Shown: positions 1 through 7,899, counted from the stretch's first letter. The stretch is DNA of 64,000 nt from Streptomyces sp. NL15-2K (GCF_030551255.1 NZ_CP130630.1:868001-932000); one strand, 5' to 3'. Numbers and translations are program-made. The notes: a model not told the origin generated them from the letters alone.

Positions 1-44
1 GGAGGTACTCGCGTGTCGCCCGACCGAAGCGAAGGGAGTTCGTC

Positions 45-308
45 GTGGTCGACCACCGTCACGAAGCACCCGGTGACCCCGTTCCTCGGGACCTGCCGGA
101 CCAGCAGGCAGACGCGGGCGAGGACCCCTGGGAGGTCACTTCCGACCGAGGGGAGGGGGACAGCGGCGACGCCGAGGAACCCGAAGAGACCACCGAGTCC
201 ACCACCGACGTCCCCGACACCGACGAGGCGGGCACCGGCAGGCAGGGAGCGCCGCACTCGGGCTCCGTGCACCCCGAGAACCCGGTACCGGACGAGTCCT
301 CCGCTTGA
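45..308 (+). CDS. small acidic hypothetical protein
   Basis: This encodes an 87-residue, very acidic, Asp/Glu/Pro/Thr-rich protein with no membrane segment and no motif I recognise. The GTG start was chosen because a GAAGGGAG ribosome site lies 6-7 nt upstream and the frame has strong GC bias at third codon positions. The overlapping frame starting at position 13 gives an Arg/Thr/Pro-rich product typical of a shadow. The composition suggests an intrinsically disordered protein. The stop lies 31 bp from the convergent epimerase gene. Function is unknown. Confidence 0.55.
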   Translation: MVDHRHEAPGDPVPRDLPDQQADAGEDPWEVTSDRGEGDSGDAEEPEETTESTTDVPDTDEAGTGRQGAPHSGSVHPENPVPDESSA

Positions 309-339
309 CCTCTGTGCGATGACCTGTGGGTGACTTCCG

Positions 340-1368
340 TCAGCCGACCTTGCGGCCCTTCATCGGTTCCGTCCTCGTCCCCGCGCCCTGCTGCACGCCC
401 TGCAGGAACTCCTCCAGCACCTCGGTCGCCGTGTGCTCCGGGCGCCAGCCGAGTTCCGTACGCGCGCGCGTGCAGTCCATCAGGGGCAGCCTGAGGACCG
501 CGTCGAAGAGGTGCGGCGAGGCGGGCAGCAGGTGCAGGCCCCACGCGGCGGCGATCGCCGAGCGGGCCGCGGTGCGCGGCAGCCGTACCGGACGGGCGTC
601 GAGCATCTCGCCGAGCAGTTCCGCGTCGACCGGCGGTTCGCCCGCCAGGTTGAAGGCGCCGCGGACGTCGGAGTGCACCGCGAGCCGGTACGCCTTCGCC
701 GCGTCGTCGGTGTGCAGCGCCTGGACGCGCAGGCCCGGGATGTCGGGCAGGAACGGCAGCAGCTCCGGCCGTGCCAGCGGGCCCGGCAGGAAACGGCCGC
801 CGAAGATCCGGCGCTGCTCGCTCGCCGACTCCCGCTTGAAGAGGAACGCCGGCCGCATCCGCACCACCCGGACCCCTGGGTGCTCGCGCTCGAAGGTGTC
901 CAGGGCGCGCTCCAGGTAGGCCTTCTCCCGGCAGTACGCGGCGTCCGGCCAGCCGTGCGTCGGCCACGACTCGTCCACGGCCTGCTCCTTCGGCCCCGGC
1001 GAGTACGCGCCGACGGACGACGCGTGCACCAGCGCCGGCACGCCGGCCGCGGCAACCGCGTCGAACACCCGCATCGTGCCGAGCACGTTGGTGCGCCAGG
1101 TCGCCGCCGGGTCGTGCGTCGGCTGGAACGCCCAGGCCAGATGGACCACGGCGTCGGCGCCCTCGAACTCCTTGACGAGGTCGGCCTGGTCGGACGCCAG
1201 ATCGATCCCCGACCAGTCCGTCTTCGCAGGCGCCCACTCGGGGATCCGCCGGGCCATGCCCAGCACGGACCCCACCTCCGGGTCCTCGGAGAGGAGGCGC
1301 ACCAGGCTGGTGCCGACGTTGCCGGTGGCGCCCGTGACGACAATCCTGCTGCCCGTTGAAGTGGTCAC
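340..1368 (-). CDS. NAD-dependent epimerase/dehydratase family protein
   Basis: A 342-residue extended short-chain dehydrogenase. The Rossmann motif GATGNVG is at about residues 12-18, and the catalytic Tyr/Lys pair appears as YCREK near residue 155. The core and the C-terminal substrate-binding region are typical of sugar-nucleotide or sterol-type epimerases; the exact substrate cannot be read from sequence. The GTG start is preceded by AAGGAG about 6 nt upstream, and this excludes a much longer N-terminal extension in the same frame. It is divergent from the truncated VanX-like gene, with a 75-bp gap. Confidence 0.85.
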   Translation of the reverse strand: MTTSTGSRIVVTGATGNVGTSLVRLLSEDPEVGSVLGMARRIPEWAPAKTDWSGIDLASDQADLVKEFEGADAVVHLAWAFQPTHDPAATWRTNVLGTMRVFDAVAAAGVPALVHASSVGAYSPGPKEQAVDESWPTHGWPDAAYCREKAYLERALDTFEREHPGVRVVRMRPAFLFKRESASEQRRIFGGRFLPGPLARPELLPFLPDIPGLRVQALHTDDAAKAYRLAVHSDVRGAFNLAGEPPVDAELLGEMLDARPVRLPRTAARSAIAAAWGLHLLPASPHLFDAVLRLPLMDCTRARTELGWRPEHTATEVLEEFLQGVQQGAGTRTEPMKGRKVG

Positions 1369-1443
1369 CTTCGACTCCTTACGGCCGCTCGGTCGACGGG
1401 GGAGTGCCCCGAGTACCCCGGCCGGAGGCGATGCACGCGGCCT

Positions 1444-1902
1444 ATGAGTGTCTTCGTCGAGGGGTACCGCCCGCCGGTCCTCCAGCGCCGTTACTTCGAG
1501 AGTTCCGCGGACGCACTGCGTGCCGAGCACCCGGACTGGTCCCCCGACCGGCTCCGCTCCGCGGCCGGCCGGTACGTCTCCCCGCCCGAGATCGCCCCGC
1601 ACACCGCGGGAGCCGCCGCGGACCTGACGCTCGTCGACACCGCCGGCCGCGAACTCGACCTCGGCACCCCCATGAACGCCACCCCGGAACAGAGCGACGT
1701 CGCCTGCTACACGGCGGCCGTGGGCATCACCGACGAGGCATGGGCCCACCGCGCCGTCCTGGGCGAAACCCTGAGCGCGGCGGGCCTCGTGAACTACCCC
1801 ACCGAGTGGTGGCACTGGTCGTACGGCGACCGTTACTGGGCCCTGGCCACCGGCGCGCCCGCCGCGCTCTACGGACCCCGCGCGATCGACGCCTCCTGCT
1901 GA
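1444..1902 (+). pseudogene. VanX-like D-Ala-D-Ala dipeptidase (M15D), 5'-truncated
   Basis: The 152 residues match the catalytic part of M15D dipeptidases such as VanX, which are usually about 200 residues or longer. The zinc/catalytic segment PHTAGAAADLTL is at about residues 53-64, and the C-terminal EWWHWSYGDRYWA segment carries the general base and third zinc ligand. The protein begins directly at VEGYRPPVLQRR, which lies roughly 60-70 residues into full-length relatives, so the first alpha/beta segment is missing. The upstream sequence in this frame shows no family similarity. The nearest good ribosome site (GGAGG at 1424) is placed for an ATG at 1431 in a different frame. I infer a 5' deletion; a short functional product is not excluded. 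Confidence 0.65.
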
Positions 1903-1903
1903 A

Positions 1904-2039
1904 GGCCTCCCAGAGGCCGCCCGACGCCTTCCAGACGCCGCCCGACGCCTTCCAGACGCCGCCGGACGCCTCCTGGACGCCGCCGGACGCCTCCTGGACG
2001 CCGCCGGACGCCTCCTGGACGCCGCCGGACGACTCCTAG
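1904..2039. repeat. 21-bp tandem repeat (minisatellite)
   Basis: Five complete 21-bp units start at 1923, 1944, 1965, 1986 and 2007, with partial units on both sides. The last three full units are identical; the earlier two differ at a few positions. The tract fills the whole gap between the convergent VanX-like and SDR genes and ends on the stop codon of the SDR. Read on the + strand in one frame it would give a DASWTPP heptapeptide repeat, but no plausible gene uses that frame. Confidence 0.9.
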
Positions 2040-2995
2040 GCGAACGCGTTCACGCCCGTCCGCTCCGCCGACAGGTCCCACAGGCGGGCCGCCTGGCCGG
2101 GGTCCACGGCGTGGTCCTTGACGCCCTTGCGTTCGCCGTCGGCCGGGGCGGGCTCGGCGATGTCGCAGTCCTCCAGGTACACCCCGCCCAGGCCGGCCAG
2201 CTGGGGCGACGTCGCCGCCCAGACCTGGGTGGCCGCGCCCTGCTCGGGCGTCTTCATGCCCTCGACGTCCAGCGGGTTGCCGTCCTCGTCGATCCAGCCC
2301 CTCGCCATCATCTCCTCCTTCGGCAGGTGCCGCTGGAGCGGCGTGAGGATGCCGCCGGGGTGGAGTGAGAAGGCCCGTACGCCCCGGTCCCGGGCGAGCC
2401 GGTCGAGCTGCACGGCGAACAGGACGTTCGCCGTCTTCGCCTGCCCGTACGCCTCCCACTTGTCGTAGCCGCGGCGCCAGTCGATGTCGTCCCAGCGGAT
2501 GCCGGAGAAGTGGTGGCCGCTCGAGGACACGGAGACCACGCGGGAGCCGCCGGGCTCGATCGCCGGCCACAGGCGGTTGACGAGAGCGAAGTGCCCGAGG
2601 TGGTTCGTCGCGAACTGTGCCTCCCAGCCGGGTCCGACCCGCGTCTCGGGGCAGGCCATGATCCCGGCGTTGTCGATGACGAAGTCGAGCGTGCGGCCAG
2701 AGGCGAGGAACCGCTCGGCGAAGGCGCGCACGCTGTCCAGGTCACCGAGGTCCAGCTCGTCCACCTCGACGCCGCCGAGGCCGGCCAGTGCCTCCCGCGC
2801 GGCGCCGGGGCGGCGGGCGGGCACGACGACTCTGGCGCCGGCCTTGGTGAGCGCGCGGGTGGTCTCCAGGCCGAGGCCCGAGTAGCCGCCGGTGACGAGG
2901 GCGAGCCGTCCGGTCAGGTCGATGCCGGCCAGGACGTCGTCGGCGGTGCTCCGGGCGTCGAAGCCCGAGCCGATTTTGTGCTGTGCGGTGTTCAT
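2036..2995 (-). CDS. SDR family NAD(P)-dependent oxidoreductase
   Basis: A 319-residue classical short-chain dehydrogenase. TGGYSGLG is the dinucleotide-binding motif (about residue 37), NAGIM is the structural NNAG equivalent, serines in VSVSSSG supply the catalytic Ser, and YGQAK gives the catalytic Tyr-x-x-x-Lys. The C-terminal half resembles the retinol dehydrogenase/protochlorophyllide reductase-like branch. The ATG lies only about 7 nt after a -10 box and has no Shine-Dalgarno sequence, so the mRNA is probably leaderless. The promoter has MerR-family architecture (see 3003-3033). The substrate is unknown. Confidence 0.88.
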   Translation of the reverse strand: MNTAQHKIGSGFDARSTADDVLAGIDLTGRLALVTGGYSGLGLETTRALTKAGARVVVPARRPGAAREALAGLGGVEVDELDLGDLDSVRAFAERFLASGRTLDFVIDNAGIMACPETRVGPGWEAQFATNHLGHFALVNRLWPAIEPGGSRVVSVSSSGHHFSGIRWDDIDWRRGYDKWEAYGQAKTANVLFAVQLDRLARDRGVRAFSLHPGGILTPLQRHLPKEEMMARGWIDEDGNPLDVEGMKTPEQGAATQVWAATSPQLAGLGGVYLEDCDIAEPAPADGERKGVKDHAVDPGQAARLWDLSAERTGVNAFA

Positions 2996-3002
2996 GCCCG
3001 GA

Positions 3003-3033
3003 ACGTTAGGAATTGGAGCGCTCTCGAAGTCAA
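3003..3033 (-). promoter_or_regulatory. MerR-type promoter with 19-bp spacer
   Basis: On the minus strand a TTGACT -35 box (3028-3033) and a TAACGT -10 box (3003-3008) are separated by exactly 19 bp. The spacer carries the imperfect palindrome TTCGAGAGCGCTCCAA (12 of 16 positions symmetric). An overlong spacer with an inverted repeat is the hallmark of MerR-family activators, which untwist the promoter. The start of transcription should fall at or next to the ATG at 2995. No MerR regulator is encoded in this window, so it would act in trans. Confidence 0.7.
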
Positions 3034-3115
3034 GCCGCCGGGCCGCCCTGTCCGATGGACAACACGGCCCCCCTGTCCCATGGCGACCGGGCGGCCCCCC
3101 GGTGGACATGAGGAA

Positions 3116-3148
3116 GCCCCGACCGGACGGGGGAATCACGGTCGGGGC
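3116..3148 (-). terminator. hairpin, probable terminator of the FUSC transcript
   Basis: The arms GCCCCGACCG and CGGTCGGGGC form a perfect 10-bp stem around a 13-nt loop. No gene ends nearby on the + strand. On the minus strand it lies downstream of the FUSC gene and of the small coupled frame at 3206-3340, so it most likely terminates that transcript. There is no clear U tract, as is usual in Streptomyces. The rest of the 2996-3336 gap shows nothing else I can assign apart from the SDR promoter and the small frame. Confidence 0.55.
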
Positions 3149-3205
3149 GGTCTGGTGTGTGGGCACGGATGGCGGTCGCCTCTCGGCGAAAGGCTCCACA
3201 GGGCT

Positions 3206-3340
3206 TCAGCCGAACGATCGTCCCTGTGGGCGAATGGTGAGGCCCGGGGACACTGTCCCATCCGCACCCACGGCTTGTTCAACGGACAACCACCCCTGGC
3301 TGTTCCGCAGTTCGCCGTGTGGCGCGGTGATGTGTGTCAC
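3206..3340 (-). CDS. possible 44-aa protein coupled to the FUSC gene
   Basis: A GTG start overlaps the TGA stop of the FUSC gene in a GTGA arrangement, the usual form of translational coupling in this genome. The frame gives 44 residues starting VTHITAPHGELRNSQGWL. Third-position GC is weaker than in neighbouring genes and I recognise no family. It ends before the hairpin at 3116-3148, so it would share the FUSC transcript. It could be a chance frame. Confidence 0.25.
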   Translation of the reverse strand: MTHITAPHGELRNSQGWLSVEQAVGADGTVSPGLTIRPQGRSFG

Positions 3341-4485
3341 CGCCGCCACGCCCTCGGAACGGCCTCGCTCCACAGGTTCTCCGCCTGCAGCAGCAGGGTC
3401 CCCAGGACGGCCGTCCGGTCGGGCCCCTGTACGGCCTCCTCCCGCAGCCCGTCCTGCAACCGCTCGTGCAGCTCCCGCATCGCCTCCTCGGCCCGCTCGC
3501 CCGGCGGCGTGCCGTCCCCGCCGTCCAGCAGACGGCGGCTCTCCGCGTGGCAGGCGTCCCCGATCCACTCCAGCAGCCGGGCGTACGAGCCCAGTGCCTG
3601 GCCGTCGGGCGGGGACGGCGTCCGGTCGGCGTCGGCCGCCACCGCCAGGGTCCGGGTCAGCGCGCCGATGTGTCCGGTGATACGGCTCCACCGCTCGTCC
3701 TCCTCCTCGGAGGGGACGTCCGTAGGAACCCGGCGGACGGCACGCAGTGGGCCGGTGGTCAGCCGCAGGCTCTCCCGGCTCCACCCGCGCGCCGACCGCA
3801 GCGCGTCCCGACGCCGCTCCAGCCGCGCCGAGGCACTCGACCATCCGGCGGCGGACTGCGCGTCCCACTCGGCCTCCCGCAGGTCGTCGGCGACGCCGTG
3901 CAGCACGTCCCCCGCCTCCCCGGCGAGGGCCGCGAGGTTCTCCCGTACGTCCCGCAGATGGATCGGCGGCAGGATCAGCGCGTTGACGGCGACCCCGATG
4001 ACAGCGCCCAGCGCCGCCTGCGAGACACGGTGCCCGACCGCCGACGCCGAGACGGTGCCCGAGGTGAGGGTGAACAGCGCGGTGGTCGCCGCGTAGATGC
4101 CCTGGTCGCCGAAGCGCGGCCAGTTCGCGAGCAGCATCAGCACCGGTACCGACAGGGCCAGCGCGTCCAGCGTGTCACCGGTCAGCACCTGCGCCGCCGA
4201 CGCCAGCAGTGTCCCGGCGCAGATCGCGGCGAACTGCTGCGCGGCCTGGCGCAGCGAGCTGTAGACGGTGGCCTGCACGAGCACCACGGCGACCCAGGGC
4301 GCCATCAGGGCCAACGGGTCGCCCAGCCATTCGCTCGCCACGACCCAGGCCAGCAGCGCGGCCGCCGCGGCCTTGAGCGACTGCACGACCAGATCGCGCT
4401 CACGGCCGGGACCGCGCAGGGCCGCCCTGGCGGCCCTGCCGACGTATTCGGCTTCCCTTCGTACGGCATCGGTCACACGGGTCAT
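3337..4485 (-). CDS. FUSC/aromatic acid exporter-like membrane protein
   Basis: A 382-residue protein. Its N-terminal half (residues 30-175) has about six hydrophobic helices, starting with KAAAAALLAWVVASEWLG and including LILPPIHLRDVRENLAALA, a pattern typical of FUSC/ArAE (fusaric acid resistance, aromatic acid exporter) proteins. The C-terminal half is a cytoplasmic helical, charged domain. Family members are thought to export aromatic acids or small hydrophobic compounds; here the substrate is unknown. The start is assigned to the first ATG, with no strong ribosome site. The HAD gene lies 71 bp upstream on the same strand. A second, similar protein is encoded at 15190-16443. Confidence 0.8.
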   Translation of the reverse strand: MTRVTDAVRREAEYVGRAARAALRGPGRERDLVVQSLKAAAAALLAWVVASEWLGDPLALMAPWVAVVLVQATVYSSLRQAAQQFAAICAGTLLASAAQVLTGDTLDALALSVPVLMLLANWPRFGDQGIYAATTALFTLTSGTVSASAVGHRVSQAALGAVIGVAVNALILPPIHLRDVRENLAALAGEAGDVLHGVADDLREAEWDAQSAAGWSSASARLERRRDALRSARGWSRESLRLTTGPLRAVRRVPTDVPSEEEDERWSRITGHIGALTRTLAVAADADRTPSPPDGQALGSYARLLEWIGDACHAESRRLLDGGDGTPPGERAEEAMRELHERLQDGLREEAVQGPDRTAVLGTLLLQAENLWSEAVPRAWRR

Positions 4486-4556
4486 CGGCTGCGGGTATCC
4501 GCGCCGCCCGCCGCCTCACTCGGCGCCGTCGCGGGCGGGGCGGTCGATCGCGGACC

Positions 4557-5213
4557 TCACGCCAAGGGGCTCTCAGCCAGGGACGCCAGCAGGTGCGCGG
4601 GATCGTCGTAGATCGCCTCCGCTCCCGCTTCCTCCAGGTCGGCGCGGGGGATGCCGCCGCACAGGACGCCCACGCAACGCACCCCGGCCCGGCTGCCCGC
4701 GCGCATGTCCCAGACGGTGTCGCCGACGAACACCGCGTGCTCGGCGGGCACCCCGGCCAGTTCCAGGGCGTGTTCGACGGGCTCGGGCGCGGGCTTGCCC
4801 GCGTCGACGTCGTCGGCGCTCGCCGTGGCGGTGATCGCGTCGTCCGCGTCGATCGCCCGGCGCAGCGCGGACAGCTCGGCGCCGCCCGCCGAGGTGGCGA
4901 GCACCACCGACCAGCCGTCGCGGTCGAGGCGCCGCAGCAGCGGCCCGGCGTCCTCGAGGGCGGGCAGCCGGTCGAAGTACTGCCCGTAGAGCGTCTTGTG
5001 CGCGGCGCTCAGCTCGGCGTCGCGGTCCGTGTCCCGGTCGTCGCCGAGGAGGTGGGCGACGAGGTCGGTGGAGCCGAGGCCCACGGCCCGGTGGATGGCG
5101 TGCATCGGCACCTGGTGGCCCGCCTGCCGGAAGGCCTCCCACCACGTGGCCACATGGAGGTGGTTGGTGTCGACGAGCGTCCCGTCGACGTCGAACACGG
5201 CGGCCCGTCCCAT
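4557..5213 (-). CDS. HAD family hydrolase
   Basis: A 218-residue haloacid dehalogenase-type phosphatase with all four motifs: FDVDGTLVD (motif I, residues 7-15, with Asp8 and Asp10), LATSAGG (motif II), the lysine of DAGKPAPEP (motif III) and VGDTVWDM (motif IV). The helical cap between motifs I and II resembles phosphoglycolate phosphatase or beta-phosphoglucomutase, so it probably dephosphorylates a small sugar or organic phosphate in the cytoplasm. GAAGGGA precedes the ATG. It lies between the FUSC and PHP genes on the same strand, with gaps of about 65-70 bp. Confidence 0.88.
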   Translation of the reverse strand: MGRAAVFDVDGTLVDTNHLHVATWWEAFRQAGHQVPMHAIHRAVGLGSTDLVAHLLGDDRDTDRDAELSAAHKTLYGQYFDRLPALEDAGPLLRRLDRDGWSVVLATSAGGAELSALRRAIDADDAITATASADDVDAGKPAPEPVEHALELAGVPAEHAVFVGDTVWDMRAGSRAGVRCVGVLCGGIPRADLEEAGAEAIYDDPAHLLASLAESPLA

Positions 5214-5277
5214 GCGCCCGTCCCTTCGTCTCGTACCTCCCGATCACCACGTCGGGGATGCAGGGTCGAGTACCACC

Positions 5278-6315
5278 TCAGCCGCTCGCCACCCGTTCCG
5301 GAACGCGTCCCTCCCGGGTCCAGGCCAGCAGTTCCTCCACGGACCAGGTGGTGACCACGCGCTCCGCGGGCACCCCGCACTCCTCCGCCCGGGCGCACCC
5401 GTGGATCTGCCAGTCCAGCTGGCCGGGCGCGTGCGCGTCGGTGTCGATCGAGAACAGCACGCCCGCCTCCACAGCGCGCCGCAGCAGCCGACGGGGCGGA
5501 TCGAGCCGCTCGGGCCGGCTGTTGATCTCCACGGCCGTGCCCGACTCGACGCACGCGGCGAACACCTCGTCCGCGTCGAACTCCGACTCGGGCCGCCCCC
5601 GCCCGCTCACCAGCCGCCCGGTGCAGTGCCCCAGCACGTCCGCGTGCGGATCGCGTACGGCGGCCACCATGCGCCGGGTCATCGAGCGGGCGTCCATGCG
5701 CAGCTTGGAGTGCACGGACACCACCACGACGTCCAACCGGTCCAGCAGTTCCGGTTCCTGGTCGAGCGAGCCGTCGTCGAGGATGTCGCACTCGATGCCG
5801 GTCAACAGCCGGAACGGCGCCCACGTCTCGTTCAGTTCCGCCACGATGTCCAGCTGTCTGCGCAGTCGCTCGGGCGACAGGCCGCGTGCCACGGTCAGCC
5901 GGGGCGAGTGGTCGGTCAGCGCCGCCCACTCGTGGCCGAGCTCCGCCGCCGTGCGGCCCATCTCCTCGATCGGGCTGCCGCCGTCCGACCAGTCCGAGTG
6001 CACATGGCAGTCCCCGCGCAGCAGGGCCCGCAGCCGCGCGCCGCCCCCGGCCGGCGGCGCGTCGGTCTTGTCCTCCAGCTTCTCCAGGTACCCGGGCACA
6101 TAGCCGTCCAGCACCTCCCGCACGACCAGCGCCGTCTTCGGGCCGACACCCCGGAGGGACTCCAGCGTCCCGGCGTACGTCCGCTCGCGCACCTCGTCCT
6201 CGGGCAGGGCCGCCAGCACCCGGGCCGCCGTACGGAAGGCGCGCACGCGGTACGTCGGCGCGCGGGACCGCTCCAGCAGGAAGGCGATCCGGTCCAGGGT
6301 CTCGACGGGGTCCAT
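5278..6315 (-). CDS. PHP domain-containing protein (PolX C-terminal type)
   Basis: A 345-residue protein. The N-terminal 80 residues contain a helix-hairpin-helix with LRGVGPKTALVV (about 54-65), like the 8-kDa/fingers region of X-family polymerases. The rest is a PHP metallo-phosphoesterase domain with metal-binding motifs HVHSD (103-107), LTDHS (133-137), GIECDIL (173-179), SVHS (200-203), GHCTGR (229-234) and DTDAHAP (291-297). The polymerase palm found in full PolX is absent. A nuclease or phosphatase role linked to DNA repair is plausible but unproven. GGAGGTGG precedes the ATG at 6315. Confidence 0.85.
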   Translation of the reverse strand: MDPVETLDRIAFLLERSRAPTYRVRAFRTAARVLAALPEDEVRERTYAGTLESLRGVGPKTALVVREVLDGYVPGYLEKLEDKTDAPPAGGGARLRALLRGDCHVHSDWSDGGSPIEEMGRTAAELGHEWAALTDHSPRLTVARGLSPERLRRQLDIVAELNETWAPFRLLTGIECDILDDGSLDQEPELLDRLDVVVVSVHSKLRMDARSMTRRMVAAVRDPHADVLGHCTGRLVSGRGRPESEFDADEVFAACVESGTAVEINSRPERLDPPRRLLRRAVEAGVLFSIDTDAHAPGQLDWQIHGCARAEECGVPAERVVTTWSVEELLAWTREGRVPERVASG

Positions 6316-6372
6316 CGCCACCTCCACCTCCAGAGTTGCCCAACGGCACGGCGGCCGCACCGCGGGCGGCCG

Positions 6373-6397
6373 GTTTGTCGGGTACGCGGCCGGGTAC
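6373..6397 (+). promoter_or_regulatory. SigB-type stress promoter
   Basis: GTTT at 6373-6376, a 15-bp spacer and GGGTAC at 6392-6397 match the Streptomyces SigB-group consensus GNNT-N14-16-GGGTA(C/T). A second GGGTAC lies at 6380-6385. The -10 box is 45 bp upstream of the SDR start codon. General-stress control of an SDR of this kind fits the known biology of SigB regulons. Confidence 0.6.
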
Positions 6398-6442
6398 TGC
6401 GATGCCTCATCACCTCGCAACGCGTCCACGAGGAGGCCTGCC

Positions 6443-7252
6443 ATGTCCGCCCCCACCGCACCGCGCAGCAAGGTGGCCGTGATCACCGGTGCCGACTCCG
6501 GCATTGGCAGGGCCACCGCCGTTCGGCTGGCCCGGGCGGGGATGGACATCGGCATCACCTGGCACAGCGACCTCAAGGGCGCCGAGGAGACCGCGGAGGA
6601 AGTCCGCGCCCACGGGCAGCGGGCCGCCGTGGCGCAGATGGACCTCACCAGGCTGCCCGTCGCCGCCGGCACCGTCGACGAGCTGTGCGACCGGCTCGGC
6701 CGCCTCGATGTCCTGGTCAACAACGCCGGTACGGGCACCATGACGCCCTTCCTCGACCTGGAACTGGACGATGTGCGCGAGGTCATCGAGGTCGACCTCG
6801 TCGGCCCCTTCCTGTGCGGGCAGAAGGCGGCCCGGCACATGATCCGGCAGGGCGACGGGGGCCGGATCATCAACGTGACGTCCGTGCACGAACACCAGCC
6901 GCGGGTCGGAGCCGCGCCGTACTGCGCGGCCAAGGGCGGGCTCGGACTGCTCACCCAGGTCATGGCCCTGGAGCTCGCCGAGCACGGCATCACCGTCAAC
7001 GCGGTGGCGCCCGGCGAGATCGCGACGCCGATGACCGGACAGGAGGACATCGACCCGCACACCGAGGACCGCCCCGGCGTGCCGCTCGGACGCCCCGGTG
7101 ACGCCCGCGAGGTGGCGGCCGTGATCGCCTTCCTCGCCGGCCCCGACGCCACGTACGTCACCGGCGCGTCCTGGAGCGTGGACGGCGGCATGCTCCGGAT
7201 GGGCCCGCAGGCCGGCTCCCACCTGGGCAGCGACGACTGGCGGCGGCCTTGA
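6443..7252 (+). CDS. SDR family oxidoreductase (glucose 1-dehydrogenase-like)
   Basis: A 269-residue classical SDR. TGADSGIG (about residues 15-22) binds the dinucleotide, NNAGTG is the structural motif, the serine in INVTSVHE and the YCAAK segment form the catalytic site, and the C terminus ends in the usual YVTGASWSVDGGM motif. Overall it resembles glucose 1-dehydrogenase/3-oxoacyl-ACP reductase-type enzymes, including stress-induced members. GAGGAGG lies just upstream of the ATG. A SigB-type promoter upstream suggests osmotic or oxidative stress induction. The real substrate is not known. Confidence 0.9.
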   Translation: MSAPTAPRSKVAVITGADSGIGRATAVRLARAGMDIGITWHSDLKGAEETAEEVRAHGQRAAVAQMDLTRLPVAAGTVDELCDRLGRLDVLVNNAGTGTMTPFLDLELDDVREVIEVDLVGPFLCGQKAARHMIRQGDGGRIINVTSVHEHQPRVGAAPYCAAKGGLGLLTQVMALELAEHGITVNAVAPGEIATPMTGQEDIDPHTEDRPGVPLGRPGDAREVAAVIAFLAGPDATYVTGASWSVDGGMLRMGPQAGSHLGSDDWRRP

Positions 7253-7265
7253 CCCCACGACCTAG

Positions 7266-7533
7266 GGGCCTGTCCGGCGGATCATGCCGCAGACGCGGGG
7301 TCGCAGTGACACTAGCCGCTACGCGGCGGGCGCCCATCTGCCGCGTTGTCGTCGGTCGCCGACTCCCCCACTCTCGGCTTCGCTCGAGCGGGGGGACCCC
7401 CATCGCGTCGCCCGCCGCGGCAGCGGCTGATGTCACAGCCTCCTCCGCCTTGCAGATGGACGCACCAGACCCCGCTCACCGGCGATGATGGGGTGCCGCC
7501 GATGTCCTGCGACCTGATCCGCCGGACAGGCCC
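7266..7533. mobile_element. MITE-like element A (19-bp TIRs)
   Basis: A 268-bp noncoding segment bounded by a perfect 19-bp terminal inverted repeat, GGGCCTGTCCGGCGGATCA. Weaker symmetry extends inward for about another 10 bp. There is no transposase gene inside; only short frames occur. It fills most of the 349-bp gap between the SDR and the next small gene. The internal sequence looks like an interspersed repeat I recognise from other Streptomyces chromosomes. It was probably mobilised in trans by a DDE transposase. A target duplication is not obvious. Confidence 0.75.
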
Positions 7534-7601
7534 TCGACCCCGTGACCTGGGCGGGTGACGCACGCCTCTCCCTCCGGCGGGATGCGCTTTACGCTCTATC
7601 C

Positions 7602-7838
7602 ATGACCGAAATCGCGAGCCCGCACATGACGTATCCGCGGATCCTGGTGCTCGGGGTACAGCCGGGCACGCCGCCCTTCCGGATCGTGGAGATCGACGGT
7701 CAGGTGGTCGGTGAGGCGACGGCCGTCACCGACGTCCTGGAGGCCGCCGCCGCGTTCGGCATCACTGTCCACGACCTGGACGACCCGGATGTGGTCCGCT
7801 GGGTGGGCGGCGACAAGTTCACCTGGACCCGGCACTGA
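7602..7838 (+). CDS. small conserved-type hypothetical protein
   Basis: A 78-residue protein with no membrane segment or cysteine. It contains PFRIVEIDGQVVGEAT and VHDLDDPDVVRWVGGD, a compact alpha/beta pattern with good third-position GC. The ATG at 7602 lies about 7 nt after a TACGCT -10 box (7590-7595) and has no ribosome site, so translation is probably leaderless. It sits downstream of MITE-like element A and converges on the VanZ gene. I do not recognise a function. Confidence 0.6.
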   Translation: MTEIASPHMTYPRILVLGVQPGTPPFRIVEIDGQVVGEATAVTDVLEAAAAFGITVHDLDDPDVVRWVGGDKFTWTRH

Positions 7839-7899
7839 CCGACCGCTCGGCCGGCCGCCGGTGGGCAGCAAGCGCCCTCCTCGTTCACCGCCACCGACC

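Noticed and set aside
13..333. An alternative 106-aa frame at the window start with GGAGG before GTG
   Set aside because: Arg/Thr/Pro-rich product typical of a shadow frame; the 45-308 frame has better codon bias and its own ribosome site.
5009..6349. Long frame antisense/out of frame to the PHP and HAD genes (446 aa)
   Set aside because: Arg/Gly/Ala-rich without motifs; the overlapping genes have complete family signatures.
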